A DNA stretch of 60,935 nt from Bacteroidaceae bacterium (GCA_017935645.1 JAGBHF010000053.1:1-60935); one strand, 5' to 3'; counted from the stretch's first letter, positions 18,857 to 27,476 are shown. Notes: generated from the sequence alone by a model not told the origin. Translations and numbers: made by a program.

Positions 18857-19452
18857 TCAAAGAGTTTCAGTTGCGGGTCGGTAAGACGAAATGATTGACG
18901 ATGATAGGGGGTTGTGCCATATAACTCTATCGCATGGCGATGCTCTTTGGTAGGATAGCCTTTGTTCTTATCCCACGCATATTGCGGATGCTGCTTGTGC
19001 AGTTGTAACATGTAGTCGTCGCGATAGGTCTTGGCCAATATCGATGCTGCTGCGATTGAAAGATATTTTCCGTCACCTTTTATTACGCAGGTGTGGGGTA
19101 TCTCTTTGTAAGGCTTGAATCGGTTGCCGTCAATGAGCAGGTGTTGCGGAGTGAGCGATAATTGCTCCACAGCGCGGTGCATGGCCAGTATCGAGGCGTT
19201 AAGAATATTTATTTGGTCAATCTCTTGAGGTGAAACTATCCCAACGGCCCATGCTAAGGCATCTTGCTCGATGATAGGACGCAAGGCGTAGCGTTGTTTC
19301 TCGCTAAGTTGTTTCGAGTCATTAAGCAGTGGATGGTAGTAGTCTTGGGGCAAGATTACAGCGGCGGCAAATACTGCACCCGATAGGCATCCTCTGCCGG
19401 CTTCATCGCAACCTGCTTCGATGCGACCACTTTCCATATAGGGCAACAACAT
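18853..19452 (-). CDS. rnhB: Ribonuclease HII
   Basis: This 199-residue enzyme cleaves the RNA strand of RNA-DNA hybrids and removes single ribonucleotides from DNA. The N-terminal signature CDEAGRG gives D16 and E17. LIDGNRF supplies D108 and [18 protein letters not shown] supplies D126, so all four metal-binding acids are present. Length is normal for bacterial RNase HII. It is the first gene of a tight minus-strand group with the polytopic membrane protein (4-bp overlap) and the TPR regulator, a grouping that says nothing obvious about its own role. Confidence 0.96.
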   Translation of the reverse strand: MLLPYMESGRIEAGCDEAGRGCLSGAVFAAAVILPQDYYHPLLNDSKQLSEKQRYALRPIIEQDALAWAVGIVSPQEIDQINILNASILAMHRAVEQLSLTPQHLLIDGNRFKPYKEIPHTCVIKGDGKYLSIAAASILAKTYRDDYMLQLHKQHPQYAWDKNKGYPTKEHRHAIELYGTTPYHRQSFRLTDPQLKLFE

Positions 19453-19599
19453 ATTGCAGACTTTTTTGTGGTGTGTGAATCAAACAATTTATTTAATCGA
19501 TGTGTTATGTAATAGAACTTAGTCCTTTCCTGGACTCTGTTCTACCTTAAATGAATTGTTTGTTATTCCTAAGTTATAGTTTGCTATTTGTTTGATTTA

Positions 19600-19639
19600 A
19601 GAGAAGATAAGAGCGCATCGTGAGATGTGCTCTTATCTT
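19600..19639 (-). terminator. Hairpin terminator after the DUF4831 gene
   Basis: A perfect 11-bp stem (AAGATAAGAGC with GCTCTTATCTT), extended by four more pairs including one G-T, closes a six-base loop. It begins 5 bp beyond the minus-strand stop codon at 19645. The T-tract is modest on the minus strand (CTCTT) and stronger on the plus strand (ATTTTTTATT). Confidence 0.75.
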
Positions 19640-19644
19640 ATTTT

Positions 19645-20715
19645 TTATTCAGTGGCAGTGCCTATTTGGGTAATGCCTCCTGTTGTGGGGTCAAATACGA
19701 CGTATGTACGCTCTTTCTTGCGCGAGAGTAAAGCCGGATCTAATCCGAACACGACGCCCAATTGTGCCACGCTAAGCTCTTCTCTTGCCAGGGTCTTTGA
19801 GTCAAAATGCAAGGATATATCAATCTTGCCCGGTATATTGTATGCCAAAGCACCTTTGGGAACTTTCTTAACAACGCCTTTGTTGTCGAGAGGATATTCG
19901 CCACGTTCGGTAACATCGATCGACAGATAGATGGGTGCACCACACAGGTCGCTTGCATCAACAAAGCCCAAATGCTCAGAGAAGCGCAAGATAACTTGGT
20001 TTTCTACGTTATCGGTGGGTGTATAAACCATTTTTTGGGTAACATATTCTACTGATGTTGTACCTTCGAATAGTGCCGTCAAGGCCTGTTCTTGTTGTTC
20101 GAGTTGTTCAATAACGATTCTCAACGACTCGCCATCGGCAGGCATATTGTCGGCATCGCCTGTGAGAATATCCATGCGACTCTCGCGTATACGGTATATC
20201 TGTTTGGCTGCCATTTCGGCCATTTTGGCTATTGAGCCCGACATGAGGATGTCGCTCGATAGAGCCTTCGAAGAGTCTATGTCGTTGATAACATCTTGAT
20301 TGGCAGCGGTAGCTGTTGTGGTTGTGTTAGTATCGGGTGCTGTGTTGACGCTGAGAATTGTATGTTCTTCGCTCACAAATATATAGGGCGTTTGACCGGC
20401 CTTGAATGTGAGTTGATAGCGTTCATCGGTATTGGCTTCACCTCGTGAAGTTATGGTGGCGCTTTCGAGATGCCATGTTTCAGAGTCTTCGGTAATGACA
20501 TCGGAAATGCCCAGGTATTTGCGGGCATATTGATAGTATTCTCCGGCCTTTCGGGTTGTCTTTGATGCTACAAACTCTATCTCTGTGACTGTCTTGGGTA
20601 GATAGTAGTTGAGTGCGTAGTCGTTGAACTTCTCGGGTCGCAATTGTACAACATCTTGAGCTGTGGCAAGGAGTGCCATGCCTAATATGAGTGTTGTTAG
20701 TATGCCGTTTTTCAT
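19645..20715 (-). CDS. DUF4831 family exported protein
   Basis: This 356-residue protein belongs to a Bacteroidetes-specific family without known function. A signal peptide (LTTLILGMALLATA) leaves Gln at the mature N-terminus. The body contains the family-typical early segment NDYALNYYLPKT, a TTRKAGEYYQYA helix, and a late YLSID strand. No catalytic residues are recognisable. It lies 32 bp downstream of nnr on the same strand with a terminator right after it, so it probably shares the nnr transcript. A periplasmic location is likely. Confidence 0.8.
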   Translation of the reverse strand: MKNGILTTLILGMALLATAQDVVQLRPEKFNDYALNYYLPKTVTEIEFVASKTTRKAGEYYQYARKYLGISDVITEDSETWHLESATITSRGEANTDERYQLTFKAGQTPYIFVSEEHTILSVNTAPDTNTTTTATAANQDVINDIDSSKALSSDILMSGSIAKMAEMAAKQIYRIRESRMDILTGDADNMPADGESLRIVIEQLEQQEQALTALFEGTTSVEYVTQKMVYTPTDNVENQVILRFSEHLGFVDASDLCGAPIYLSIDVTERGEYPLDNKGVVKKVPKGALAYNIPGKIDISLHFDSKTLAREELSVAQLGVVFGLDPALLSRKKERTYVVFDPTTGGITQIGTATE

Positions 20716-20747
20716 AATGTTCCTGTTTTTGGGGTTTTACATCAGTG

Positions 20748-22277
20748 TTATTTGTTGTAGTTGCGAATTTTCTTGAAAGCCTTTCCGATGTTGGCAATGA
20801 TGTCTTGTGCTGTGATGTACTCTTCGCAATTCTCGGCTGTTGCCAAGTCACCGGCAGTGCCATGCAAATGTACAGCCAAGACGGCGGCTTTGAGAGGTTC
20901 GTATCCTTGAGCCAACAATGAGGTGATGATGCCGGTGAGTACATCGCCACTACCGGCGGTAGCCATGCCGTTGTTGCCACAATTGTTGATATAAACCTCA
21001 CCTTTGGGCGATACAATAGCAGTGTGTGCTCCTTTCAGTACGATGATGATATTGTAACGACTTGCCATGGCTATGGCTTGTTGCAAGCGGTGTGAGTCAC
21101 TATCAATCACACACTCGTAGAGTCGTTCAAATTCGCTCACATGCGGGGTGATAATAGAGCCTGCCGGAAGAAGGTCGAGCAACTCGGGTTGTCGTGACAG
21201 GATGTGCAAGGCGTCGGCATCAAATACGGCCGGAATTTTTATGCCATCCGATAGCAACTTAAGCATGCAGGTCGTTTGTTTAGCTCCATAGCCCAGTCCG
21301 GGGCCGATACCCAGCGCGTTGTATCGAGTGTTGATGGTGACATCGCTACACACTAAGTCCTCGGCGTCGGGCTCATATAGAGCCTCGGGCACTGAAGTTT
21401 GCAGAATGACATTGCCGCATCGGGGTGCATGAACGGTGGTAAGACCGATACCTGTGTGCATGGCGGCCTTGGCTGCCAACACGGTAGCACCCATCATGCC
21501 GTAACGACCGCTTATCAACAATCCGTGGCCATAGGTGCGCTTATCCGAAAACTTTTCGCGAGGGCGGATGAGTGAGGCTACGTCGCTGTTTTCCACACAG
21601 TAGAAGTGCGATTGAGCGTCGGTGTTGTTGTCGGGCTTAAGGCCTATGTCGAGTATTTGCCAATGACCCACATATGGCTCGTTTTCTTTGAAGAAGAAGG
21701 CGAGCTTGGGGTATTGGAAGGTGTATGTAATGTGAGCTCTTACAATGTGTCGGGCTTCGTTCTTTTGAACCCAATCGCTCATTAATCCCGATGGAATATC
21801 AATAGATACGACGTAGGCTTCTGAGTCGTTGATGTATTCGACAAGCGAGGTGAAACCTCCGGTAAGAGGCTTGTTAAGACCTGTGCCGAAGAGTCCGTCG
21901 ATGACTAATGTATCGGCTGTGAGGTGAGGCGGACGGAATGTCTTTGTTACCTCATCGAGACGGGTATTCGGGAACTCGGCTTTGAGTCGTTCGTAATTGG
22001 TCTGACAGTCGGGGCTGAGTTGAGCCGATGTGATGAAGAGATATATCTGCGGATTATACCCTTCAATCATTAACAGACGGGCTATTGCCAGCGCATCGCC
22101 ACCATTATTGCCCGGTCCGGCAAAGATGCATACATGCTTGTTGCGCGGAAATCGCGAAACAATCTCATATACCACCGCCGAGGCTGCACGCTCCATCAGG
22201 TCGAGCGAGATAATACCTTCTTCTTCTATTGTATCTTGGTCTATCTGGTGTAAATCGTTTGCCGAAAATATCTTCAT
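20748..22277 (-). CDS. nnr: Bifunctional NAD(P)HX epimerase / ADP-dependent NAD(P)HX dehydratase
   Basis: This enzyme repairs hydrated NADH and NADPH. The N-terminal half (residues 1-220) is the YjeF-N epimerase with the GPGNNGGDALAIARLL signature at about 54-69. The C-terminal half is the ribokinase-like dehydratase, with GIGPGLG and the catalytic-loop motif AGSGDVLTG (D445). At 509 residues it matches full-length bifunctional Nnr proteins. A consensus promoter lies just upstream (22312-22342). The DUF4831 gene follows on the same strand. Confidence 0.96.
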   Translation of the reverse strand: MKIFSANDLHQIDQDTIEEEGIISLDLMERAASAVVYEIVSRFPRNKHVCIFAGPGNNGGDALAIARLLMIEGYNPQIYLFITSAQLSPDCQTNYERLKAEFPNTRLDEVTKTFRPPHLTADTLVIDGLFGTGLNKPLTGGFTSLVEYINDSEAYVVSIDIPSGLMSDWVQKNEARHIVRAHITYTFQYPKLAFFFKENEPYVGHWQILDIGLKPDNNTDAQSHFYCVENSDVASLIRPREKFSDKRTYGHGLLISGRYGMMGATVLAAKAAMHTGIGLTTVHAPRCGNVILQTSVPEALYEPDAEDLVCSDVTINTRYNALGIGPGLGYGAKQTTCMLKLLSDGIKIPAVFDADALHILSRQPELLDLLPAGSIITPHVSEFERLYECVIDSDSHRLQQAIAMASRYNIIIVLKGAHTAIVSPKGEVYINNCGNNGMATAGSGDVLTGIITSLLAQGYEPLKAAVLAVHLHGTAGDLATAENCEEYITAQDIIANIGKAFKKIRNYNK

Positions 22278-22311
22278 AACAATGCGTTTTTTCTTCAGTT
22301 ACTCGAATATA

Positions 22312-22342
22312 CAAAGATAGTGTTTCGTATGGAAAAGACAAA
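22312..22342 (-). promoter_or_regulatory. Bacteroidetes-type promoter of nnr
   Basis: On the minus strand TTTG at 22342-22339 and TATCTTTG at 22319-22312 are separated by 19 nt, which fits the -33/-7 consensus of the Bacteroidetes primary sigma factor. The start codon is about 35 bp downstream. Confidence 0.8.
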
Positions 22343-22498
22343 GGCTGTTTGCTAAATTTATTTTTATCATAAAAAAATTAATACAAATATTTATTTTGTC
22401 ATCCTTTGATGTGTGTCGCAGTGTTGCCTGCATATAGCAGTCGTGAGGTGTTGTGTGGTGTGTGGTGCGCGATTATTACACTCATTCGAGGTGTGGTA

Positions 22499-22529
22499 TT
22501 GGCTATTCCATTTTTTTTATGTAGGTTTG
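22499..22529 (+). promoter_or_regulatory. Promoter of the thioredoxin-fold lipoprotein gene
   Basis: TTG at 22499-22501 and TAGGTTTG at 22522-22529 are separated by 20 nt and lie about 30 bp before the ATG at 22561. It is divergent from the nnr promoter; the rest of the gap 22278-22560 is AT-rich with nothing else recognisable. Confidence 0.7.
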
Positions 22530-22560
22530 CACTGCAAAAAATCATTCACATAAGACCGAT

Positions 22561-23688
22561 ATGAAAAAAACACTTATTGTGGCTCTTGCAGCCATTACAC
22601 TCTTGATAACAGCATGCAATCGTACACCTCAATTTACCATTGATGGCACAGTTGCCAATGCCGATAGCACAACGCTCTATCTCGAAAATATTACCGGAAA
22701 CAATCCTATATTGGTAGACTCGGTAAGCCTCGACGAAAAGGGCAACTTTAAGTTTACTCATGCAGTGCCCGAGCATGCACAATTTTACCGCTTGCGTTTG
22801 GGCAACCAAAGTATCAATCTTGTTGTCGATACTGTTGCTCACATCACATGCAACAGTCAAGCTCAAGCCTTTGCCACCAACTATACTGTGGCGGGTAGCG
22901 AAGAGTGTGTAGTGATGCGCGAAGTGGCTATTAACGGTGCCCGACTCAAGGCGCTTGTAAACCAAGCCATGAACAACGAAAACTCTCGTGTCACAGTCCT
23001 TGATAGCATTGCAGCCTACAAGGCACGCATGACCGACCTGGTGCTACAAGCACCTGCATCGGCTGTAACTTACTATATCCTCATGCAACGTGTAAACGGG
23101 TTGCCCATATTCGATACCTACGATTATGCCGATAATCGCATTATAGCCGCTGCTGCAACAGCACACGAGATATATGCCCCCGATGCTCCTCGCACCGAGA
23201 TATTGCGCAACATTGCCTTGCAAGGTATGGCTGCTCGCCGTGAAGAACAGAAACAGGCGGTTGAAATAGAGGCCAATGAGGTTGCATACATCGACATTAA
23301 CCTTTATGACCTTGCCGGCAATATGCATCAATTGTCTGATGTTGTTGCTCGCAACAAGGTAGTGTTGCTCGACTTTACTGCCTATGCACTTGACCACTCA
23401 CCGGCATACAATATCGAGCTTAACAATATCTACGAGCAATACAGCAAGCGAGGCTTGGAAATATACCAAGTGTCGTTCGATACCGACCTCAATCGCTGGC
23501 AAACCGTTGCCGACAATCTGCCTTGGGTGTGTGTGCACGAAGCCGACAATGTGCAGTCGACGCTCGTTTCGCTCTACGACATACAATCATTGCCCACATG
23601 CTATATGATAGTAAACAACGGTGCGCAACTCATTCGCCCCGAAAGTGTGGATGACATGAAGAAAAAATTGTCGCAAATATTGGGATAA
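22561..23688 (+). CDS. Lipoprotein with N-terminal DUF4369-like domain and Cys-less thioredoxin fold
   Basis: This 375-residue envelope protein starts with a lipoprotein signal (LLITACN; lipid-modified Cys at about residue 19). Residues about 25-120 form a beta domain of the DUF4369 type common in Bacteroidetes (IDGTVANADSTTLYLEN). A helical linker follows. Residues about 250-375 read as a TlpA/AhpC-like thioredoxin fold: VVLLDFTAYA, then the cis-proline segment SLPTCYMI. The usual WCxxC is replaced by FTAYALDHSPA, so the redox-active cysteine pair is absent. It is therefore unlikely to be a disulfide reductase; a binding or scaffold role is more plausible. It is a single-gene unit with its own promoter. 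Confidence 0.82.
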   Translation: MKKTLIVALAAITLLITACNRTPQFTIDGTVANADSTTLYLENITGNNPILVDSVSLDEKGNFKFTHAVPEHAQFYRLRLGNQSINLVVDTVAHITCNSQAQAFATNYTVAGSEECVVMREVAINGARLKALVNQAMNNENSRVTVLDSIAAYKARMTDLVLQAPASAVTYYILMQRVNGLPIFDTYDYADNRIIAAAATAHEIYAPDAPRTEILRNIALQGMAARREEQKQAVEIEANEVAYIDINLYDLAGNMHQLSDVVARNKVVLLDFTAYALDHSPAYNIELNNIYEQYSKRGLEIYQVSFDTDLNRWQTVADNLPWVCVHEADNVQSTLVSLYDIQSLPTCYMIVNNGAQLIRPESVDDMKKKLSQILG

Positions 23689-23727
23689 AGAGGTTAAAAA
23701 CAAAAAAGTTAAAATCTAACATTTTAC

Positions 23728-23758
23728 TTGCAAAACACAAAATAAACCTATACCTTTG
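23728..23758 (+). promoter_or_regulatory. Promoter upstream of greA
   Basis: TTG at 23728-23730 and TACCTTTG at 23751-23758 are separated by 20 nt. Transcription would start near 23765, immediately before the terminator-like hairpin at 23776-23809 and about 120 nt before greA. Confidence 0.65.
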
Positions 23759-23775
23759 TCCTCGTAATAATAAAA

Positions 23776-23809
23776 GGAGACCCGCTTACATCGGCAGGGT
23801 TTCTTTTTT
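23776..23809 (+). terminator. Terminator-like hairpin in the greA leader
   Basis: GGAGACCC pairs with GGGTTTCT (two G-T pairs), closes a 13-base loop, and is followed by an uninterrupted T-run. It could end the lipoprotein transcript from 22561-23688. But the promoter at 23728-23758 lies between that gene and the hairpin, so transcripts from the promoter must also read through it to reach greA. Confidence 0.65.
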
Positions 23810-23886
23810 ATTGTGCCTTGTGCAAGGTTATGTGCACGATTATTTGTCAACCGAATTATTAACTTAAATATTATATATACCGAATT

Positions 23887-24357
23887 ATGGCATACAATTA
23901 TATGACTGAAGAGGGTTTGAAAAAACTCAAAGAAGAACTCACACACATGGAGAGTGTTGAGCGTCCCCGCGTAGTAGCAGCTATTGCCGAGGCTCGTGAC
24001 AAAGGCGACCTCTCGGAAAATGCTGAGTATGATGCAGCCAAAGAGGCCCAAGGCTTGCTCGAAATGCGCATAGCACAACTCAAGGATACTATTGCTAATG
24101 CACGCATCATCGACGATAGCCGTCTTAATACCGAAGAGATACAACTCCTCAATCGTGTAAAAATCAAGAACGTTGCCAACGGCGCTACTATGGAGTACTC
24201 AATCGTATCGGAGACTGAGGCCGACCTCCGTGCTGGAAAAATCTCGATTGCCACTCCCATAGCCAAGGCTCTCTTGGGCCATCGTGTAGGCGATGTAGTA
24301 GAGGTACAAGCTCCCGCCGGCAAGATGAAATTTGAGGTGCTCGAAATTGCTATTTAA
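23887..24357 (+). CDS. greA: Transcription elongation factor GreA
   Basis: This 156-residue factor rescues backtracked RNA polymerase by stimulating transcript cleavage. The N-terminal coiled coil carries the acidic tip motif DLSENAEYDAA (about 41-51) that reaches into the polymerase secondary channel. The C-terminal FKBP-like domain ends with HRVGDVVEVQAP. Length and architecture are standard. It is monocistronic, between the leader hairpin and a strong convergent terminator. Confidence 0.97.
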   Translation: MAYNYMTEEGLKKLKEELTHMESVERPRVVAAIAEARDKGDLSENAEYDAAKEAQGLLEMRIAQLKDTIANARIIDDSRLNTEEIQLLNRVKIKNVANGATMEYSIVSETEADLRAGKISIATPIAKALLGHRVGDVVEVQAPAGKMKFEVLEIAI

Positions 24358-24393
24358 TAGCGCAACATACACTTTGAAAAAACTATGCAACAC

Positions 24394-24430
24394 GAGCGGC
24401 TGTGTCATCATCATCATGACACAGCCGCTC
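24394..24430. terminator. Bidirectional terminator between greA and tspO
   Basis: A perfect 15-bp stem (GAGCGGCTGTGTCAT with ATGACACAGCCGCTC) closes a seven-base loop. It lies between the convergent genes greA (ends 24357) and tspO (ends 24460) and can serve both. Confidence 0.9.
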
Positions 24431-24459
24431 TCTTATATCCGTCGCACAATGTACAAAGG

Positions 24460-24924
24460 TCAGTTGTGTACATATATGAACGCATTGAGATAAGTTGCTA
24501 TCATCAGCCACACAATATAAGGGATGAAAAGATACGACGCCCAGCGATTGACTCGGTAGCTGAGCACGATATACAACAACACCATAGCATCGAGAAGCAG
24601 AATATCCAGCAGACCCAACAGCGGATTACGCATGGCAAAAAACGTAATACACCACATGAAGTTGAGCACCAATTGCACGACAAACACCGTCAGGACAAGT
24701 CTGCGAGTCTCATTGCCAGAGCCTTGTATAAGACCCGCCGACACACCCATGAGCAAGTATAAGATACTCCACACAATAGGAAAAACAATATTAGGCGGAG
24801 TGATCGACGAGCGGTGCAGTAATGGATACCACATAGTCAACGCCTCATTCTGAAAATAAGAAGCCGTAAGCCCCACCGCAAAACAGATAAGCACCCACAT
24901 GGGCACAGCAATTACAGTACGCAT
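24460..24924 (-). CDS. tspO: TspO/MBR family tryptophan-rich sensory protein
   Basis: This 154-residue integral membrane protein has five hydrophobic helices. Family landmarks are WYPLLHRSSITPPN before helix 2, the FPIVWSILYLLMGVSA segment, and NFMWCITFFAMRNP in helix 3-4. Members bind porphyrins and sterol-like ligands and act in tetrapyrrole or stress responses; the role in Bacteroidales is not settled. It is a single gene with no partner on the same strand nearby except the tRNAs upstream. Confidence 0.93.
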   Translation of the reverse strand: MRTVIAVPMWVLICFAVGLTASYFQNEALTMWYPLLHRSSITPPNIVFPIVWSILYLLMGVSAGLIQGSGNETRRLVLTVFVVQLVLNFMWCITFFAMRNPLLGLLDILLLDAMVLLYIVLSYRVNRWASYLFIPYIVWLMIATYLNAFIYVHN

Positions 24925-25036
24925 AAGTCAAGAGTTTTTTATAATCTAACACCCCACACACTGCAATTGTTGAAAAATAACATAAGCCCCAAAACAATAA
25001 AAGGAAACCTCCAAAAACTGAGATTTCCTTTTATTG

Positions 25037-25120
25037 TACCCGGAGCGGGACTTGAACCCGCACAACCGCAATGGTCAAAGGATTTTAAGTCCTTCGTGTC
25101 TACCATTCCACCATCCGGGC
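25037..25120 (-). tRNA. tRNA-Leu (anticodon TAA)
   Basis: The minus-strand sequence folds as a class II cloverleaf of 84 nt. The acceptor GCCCGGA pairs with TCCGGGT (terminal G-T pair). The anticodon arm GGACT-TAA-AATCC contains TAA. A variable arm follows, then the T arm GCGGGTTCAAGTCCCGC. The 3' CCA is not encoded. Confidence 0.95.
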
Positions 25121-25128
25121 AGACCATG

Positions 25129-25201
25129 AGCGAAAGACGGGGCTCGAACCCGCGACCCTAACCTTGGCAAGGTTATGCTCTACCAACTGAGCTACTTTCG
25201 C
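25129..25201 (-). tRNA. tRNA-Gly (anticodon GCC)
   Basis: The 73-nt minus-strand cloverleaf has acceptor GCGAAAG with CTTTCGC, the D arm GCTCAGTTGGTAGAGC, anticodon loop TTGCCAA (GCC), and T arm GCGGGTTCGAGCCCCGT. It lies 8 bp upstream of tRNA-Leu, so the two form one transcription unit. CCA is not encoded. Confidence 0.96.
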
Positions 25202-25224
25202 AGTGCGATTTTTATTTGCGACGA

Positions 25225-25255
25225 CAAAGATAGTGCGCTTTTTTGTGATAGCAAA
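25225..25255 (-). promoter_or_regulatory. Promoter of the tRNA-Gly/tRNA-Leu unit
   Basis: On the minus strand TTTG at 25255-25252 and TATCTTTG at 25232-25225 are separated by exactly 19 nt. The mature tRNA-Gly starts 24 bp downstream. Confidence 0.85.
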
Positions 25256-25351
25256 ATTTTTGGCTGTTTTTTCGGTATGCCGGTTGTTTAATGCTACAAA
25301 ATGGTGTTGCACTTTCTTGCTTTGTGGTGCAAATTGTTTCCTTTATACAAC

Positions 25352-25384
25352 TCACCCCTGCAACGGTGTGTGTTGCAAGGGTGA
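25352..25384 (-). terminator. Hairpin after the DUF2807 gene
   Basis: TCACCCTTGCAAC and GTTGCAGGGGTGA (minus strand) form a 13-bp stem with one mismatch and a seven-base loop, 25 bp past the stop at 25410. There is no strong T-tract, so termination is likely but not certain. Confidence 0.6.
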
Positions 25385-25409
25385 TGTATAGGATGTGGGG
25401 TTAATCTTA

Positions 25410-26057
25410 TCAATGGTCGTGACGTATGGCAGCCTTGCGACCTGCACGGTTGACCATGCGTGTGGGGCCGTGTATCTCTATCTCGCCACTACCTACGACG
25501 TTGGCGTTGAGGGTCTCGGTACAGCGACAGTCGATGCTTCCCGAGCCATTTACGGTGGCATCGAGGTACTCTACCCGAAATTCCTCGCCATCGATATCTC
25601 CGCTACCGTTGACGTTGTACTCGGCCTTGTCGCACGAGCCGGTCAGCTCAATATCGCCACTACCCGATACGGTGGCTGTAAACTTACGGTTATCGAGATA
25701 TTTTACTTCGATATCGCCACTGGCTCCTGCAATGGCGCACGATAGGTCGGGAGCTGTTACTATTACCTTCACGTGCGATACGTTGCTATTCTCTTTGCAT
25801 CCTACAACGAGCGACTTGCCCATGAGTGTAACGTTTACATTGGCTACTTGCGAGGGGTCGCCATAAATGCTTACCTTTTGCTCGTCGCGTTGTGTAAACT
25901 CGATGTCGAATGGTGCATTTGAAATGATGTTCTCAAAGTATCCTATATTGTCTACGTTTTGAGTTACATAGTGTGTGTGATTGTCGTCGTCGGCCCATGA
26001 CAATCCTGTCGATAGGATGATGGCCATCGCTGTGGTTAAAAGATTTTTTGCTTTCAT
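25410..26057 (-). CDS. Head-GIN (DUF2807) domain exported protein
   Basis: This 215-residue exported protein has a signal peptide (LLTTAMAIILSTGLSWA). The rest is a right-handed beta-helix-like DUF2807 domain built from short repeats of the form SGSGDIE, seen at least five times (ASGDIE, SGSGDIE, NGSGDID, NGSGSID, VGSGEIE). Such proteins are frequent in Bacteroidetes and have no assigned biochemical role; a scaffold in the cell envelope is the usual suggestion. The C-terminus is His/Arg-rich (RKAAIRHDH). It lies 28 bp downstream of a second DUF2807 gene, so the pair is probably one transcript. Confidence 0.85.
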   Translation of the reverse strand: MKAKNLLTTAMAIILSTGLSWADDDNHTHYVTQNVDNIGYFENIISNAPFDIEFTQRDEQKVSIYGDPSQVANVNVTLMGKSLVVGCKENSNVSHVKVIVTAPDLSCAIAGASGDIEVKYLDNRKFTATVSGSGDIELTGSCDKAEYNVNGSGDIDGEEFRVEYLDATVNGSGSIDCRCTETLNANVVGSGEIEIHGPTRMVNRAGRKAAIRHDH

Positions 26058-26085
26058 AATTTTATGTGATTAGGTATCTTTTTTA

Positions 26086-26799
26086 TTAATCAATGTCACG
26101 TACTACGTGTCCGCTACTTGTTACTTGCAGGGTGGGAGGGCCTTGATATTTAATTTCGCCCATTCCTTTGGTGTGTGCGTCGAGATGTTCACGTGCGTAA
26201 CACTCTATCTCGCCATTGCCATTGACTGTGGCTTGCAGTGTGCCTACACTCATGCGGTCGGCATCTATTTCGCCACGACCCTCAACCGTGTATTGGGCTT
26301 CTTGAGCAGTACCTCTCAACGATATGCTTCCGCTTCCTACTACGGTGGCTGTCAGTTGGGGTAGGTCGAGGCCTGATACCTCTAATTCACCGTCGCCTTC
26401 TACGCGCAATGCTTGCAATGTTGCATTGGCATCGGCCATGCCTTGTCCGGTGCTATCGTTGGTGTGTACGGCTACCAACCCCGAGTGTGCAATGAGTACG
26501 GCCGGTTCTTCGTCTACCAATACTTTTACACCGTCGGCATATTTTACCACCAATACACCATTTACTACTGTGGTAGAGATGTAAGGCTGAACATTGCCGG
26601 GTGCATATATCGACATGGCATGTGCTCCGCTTGTTACATTGACATCGATATTGTCATATACTGCTATGCTGTTATATTGTAATGACTGTTGTTGCTCAAT
26701 GACACGGGTCTCGAAGTTTTTGCCGCCCACTACGGTCTTGTCGCAAGATGTCAGTATTGTGGCAAAAATTAAGAAAACTGATAAATAAACATTTCTCAT
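26086..26799 (-). CDS. Head-GIN (DUF2807) domain lipoprotein
   Basis: This 237-residue protein uses the ATG of MRNVYLSVFL, chosen because it begins a clean lipoprotein signal ending LTSC; a 14-residue upstream extension would spoil it. The mature part is a DUF2807 domain with GDGELEVSG, GSGSISLRG, GRGEIDAD, NGNGEIE and GMGEI repeats, parallel to the neighbouring 25410-26057 product. The two proteins share the fold but not close sequence, so they are an old tandem duplication. Probably one is lipid-anchored and the other soluble in the periplasm. Confidence 0.83.
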   Translation of the reverse strand: MRNVYLSVFLIFATILTSCDKTVVGGKNFETRVIEQQQSLQYNSIAVYDNIDVNVTSGAHAMSIYAPGNVQPYISTTVVNGVLVVKYADGVKVLVDEEPAVLIAHSGLVAVHTNDSTGQGMADANATLQALRVEGDGELEVSGLDLPQLTATVVGSGSISLRGTAQEAQYTVEGRGEIDADRMSVGTLQATVNGNGEIECYAREHLDAHTKGMGEIKYQGPPTLQVTSSGHVVRDID

Positions 26800-26918
26800 A
26801 CTATACATATTATTTGAATTAAGTGGATATTTTAATCGCAAATATATTTAAATACCCACTTAACAAACAATAGTATATGAATAATTATAACATATTTTAT
26901 GTTAAAAAACGCAATGTG

Positions 26919-27476
26919 TCATCGGTCGCCCCAGAAAATCTCGGGTGTTGATGTGGTGTGATTGATGTAGCGAGCCAATACGAAGAAATAATCAGACAGA
27001 CGGTTGACATATCGTTGTACGTTGTCGGCTACCTGATGATGCTCGGCAAGTGCACATATACAACGCTCGGCGCGACGGCACACAGTGCGACACACGTGAG
27101 CCTGTGCGGCGGCTGCAGCTCCACCGGGCAATACAAATTTGCACAAAGGGGGTACTTGACTGTCGAGGTAGTCGATGCGTTGTTCTACGCAAGTTATCTC
27201 CTCCTCTTTGAGGCGACTGGCTTCGTGCAGGGTTGTGGTTGCGAGGTCGGTGGCTAAGGCCGAGCCTACAATAAATAGGCTATCTTGAATGCGACGTAAC
27301 AGTGTTACATCATCGCCTGCAGGCATCATGGCTACGAGCAGACCAATGTGAGCGTTCAGTTCATCGGTTGTACCATAGGCTTCGAGTCGTGCATCGCATT
27401 TCGATACACGTTTGCCACCTACCAATGAGGTTGTCCCTTTGTCGCCGGTGGCGGTATACAGGTTACTTTTCTTCAT
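26919..27476 (-). CDS. Cob(I)alamin adenosyltransferase, PduO type
   Basis: This 185-residue enzyme transfers adenosyl from ATP to cob(I)alamin to make coenzyme B12. The ATP-binding motif TGDKGTTSLVGG lies at 10-21, the helical-core segment YGTTDELNAHIGLL at 34-47, and the Arg/Glu-rich CRTVCRRAERC helix further on. Length fits single-domain PduO/MMAB proteins. The start codon overlaps the LOG-protein gene by 14 bp, so the two are translationally coupled. No cobalamin riboswitch is visible upstream. It presumably supplies B12-dependent enzymes elsewhere, such as methylmalonyl-CoA mutase. Confidence 0.95.
   Translation of the reverse strand: MKKSNLYTATGDKGTTSLVGGKRVSKCDARLEAYGTTDELNAHIGLLVAMMPAGDDVTLLRRIQDSLFIVGSALATDLATTTLHEASRLKEEEITCVEQRIDYLDSQVPPLCKFVLPGGAAAAAQAHVCRTVCRRAERCICALAEHHQVADNVQRYVNRLSDYFFVLARYINHTTSTPEIFWGDR

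Noticed and set aside
24939..25312. Short frames over the tRNA-Leu and tRNA-Gly genes
   Set aside because: They translate tRNA sequence and do not code for protein.
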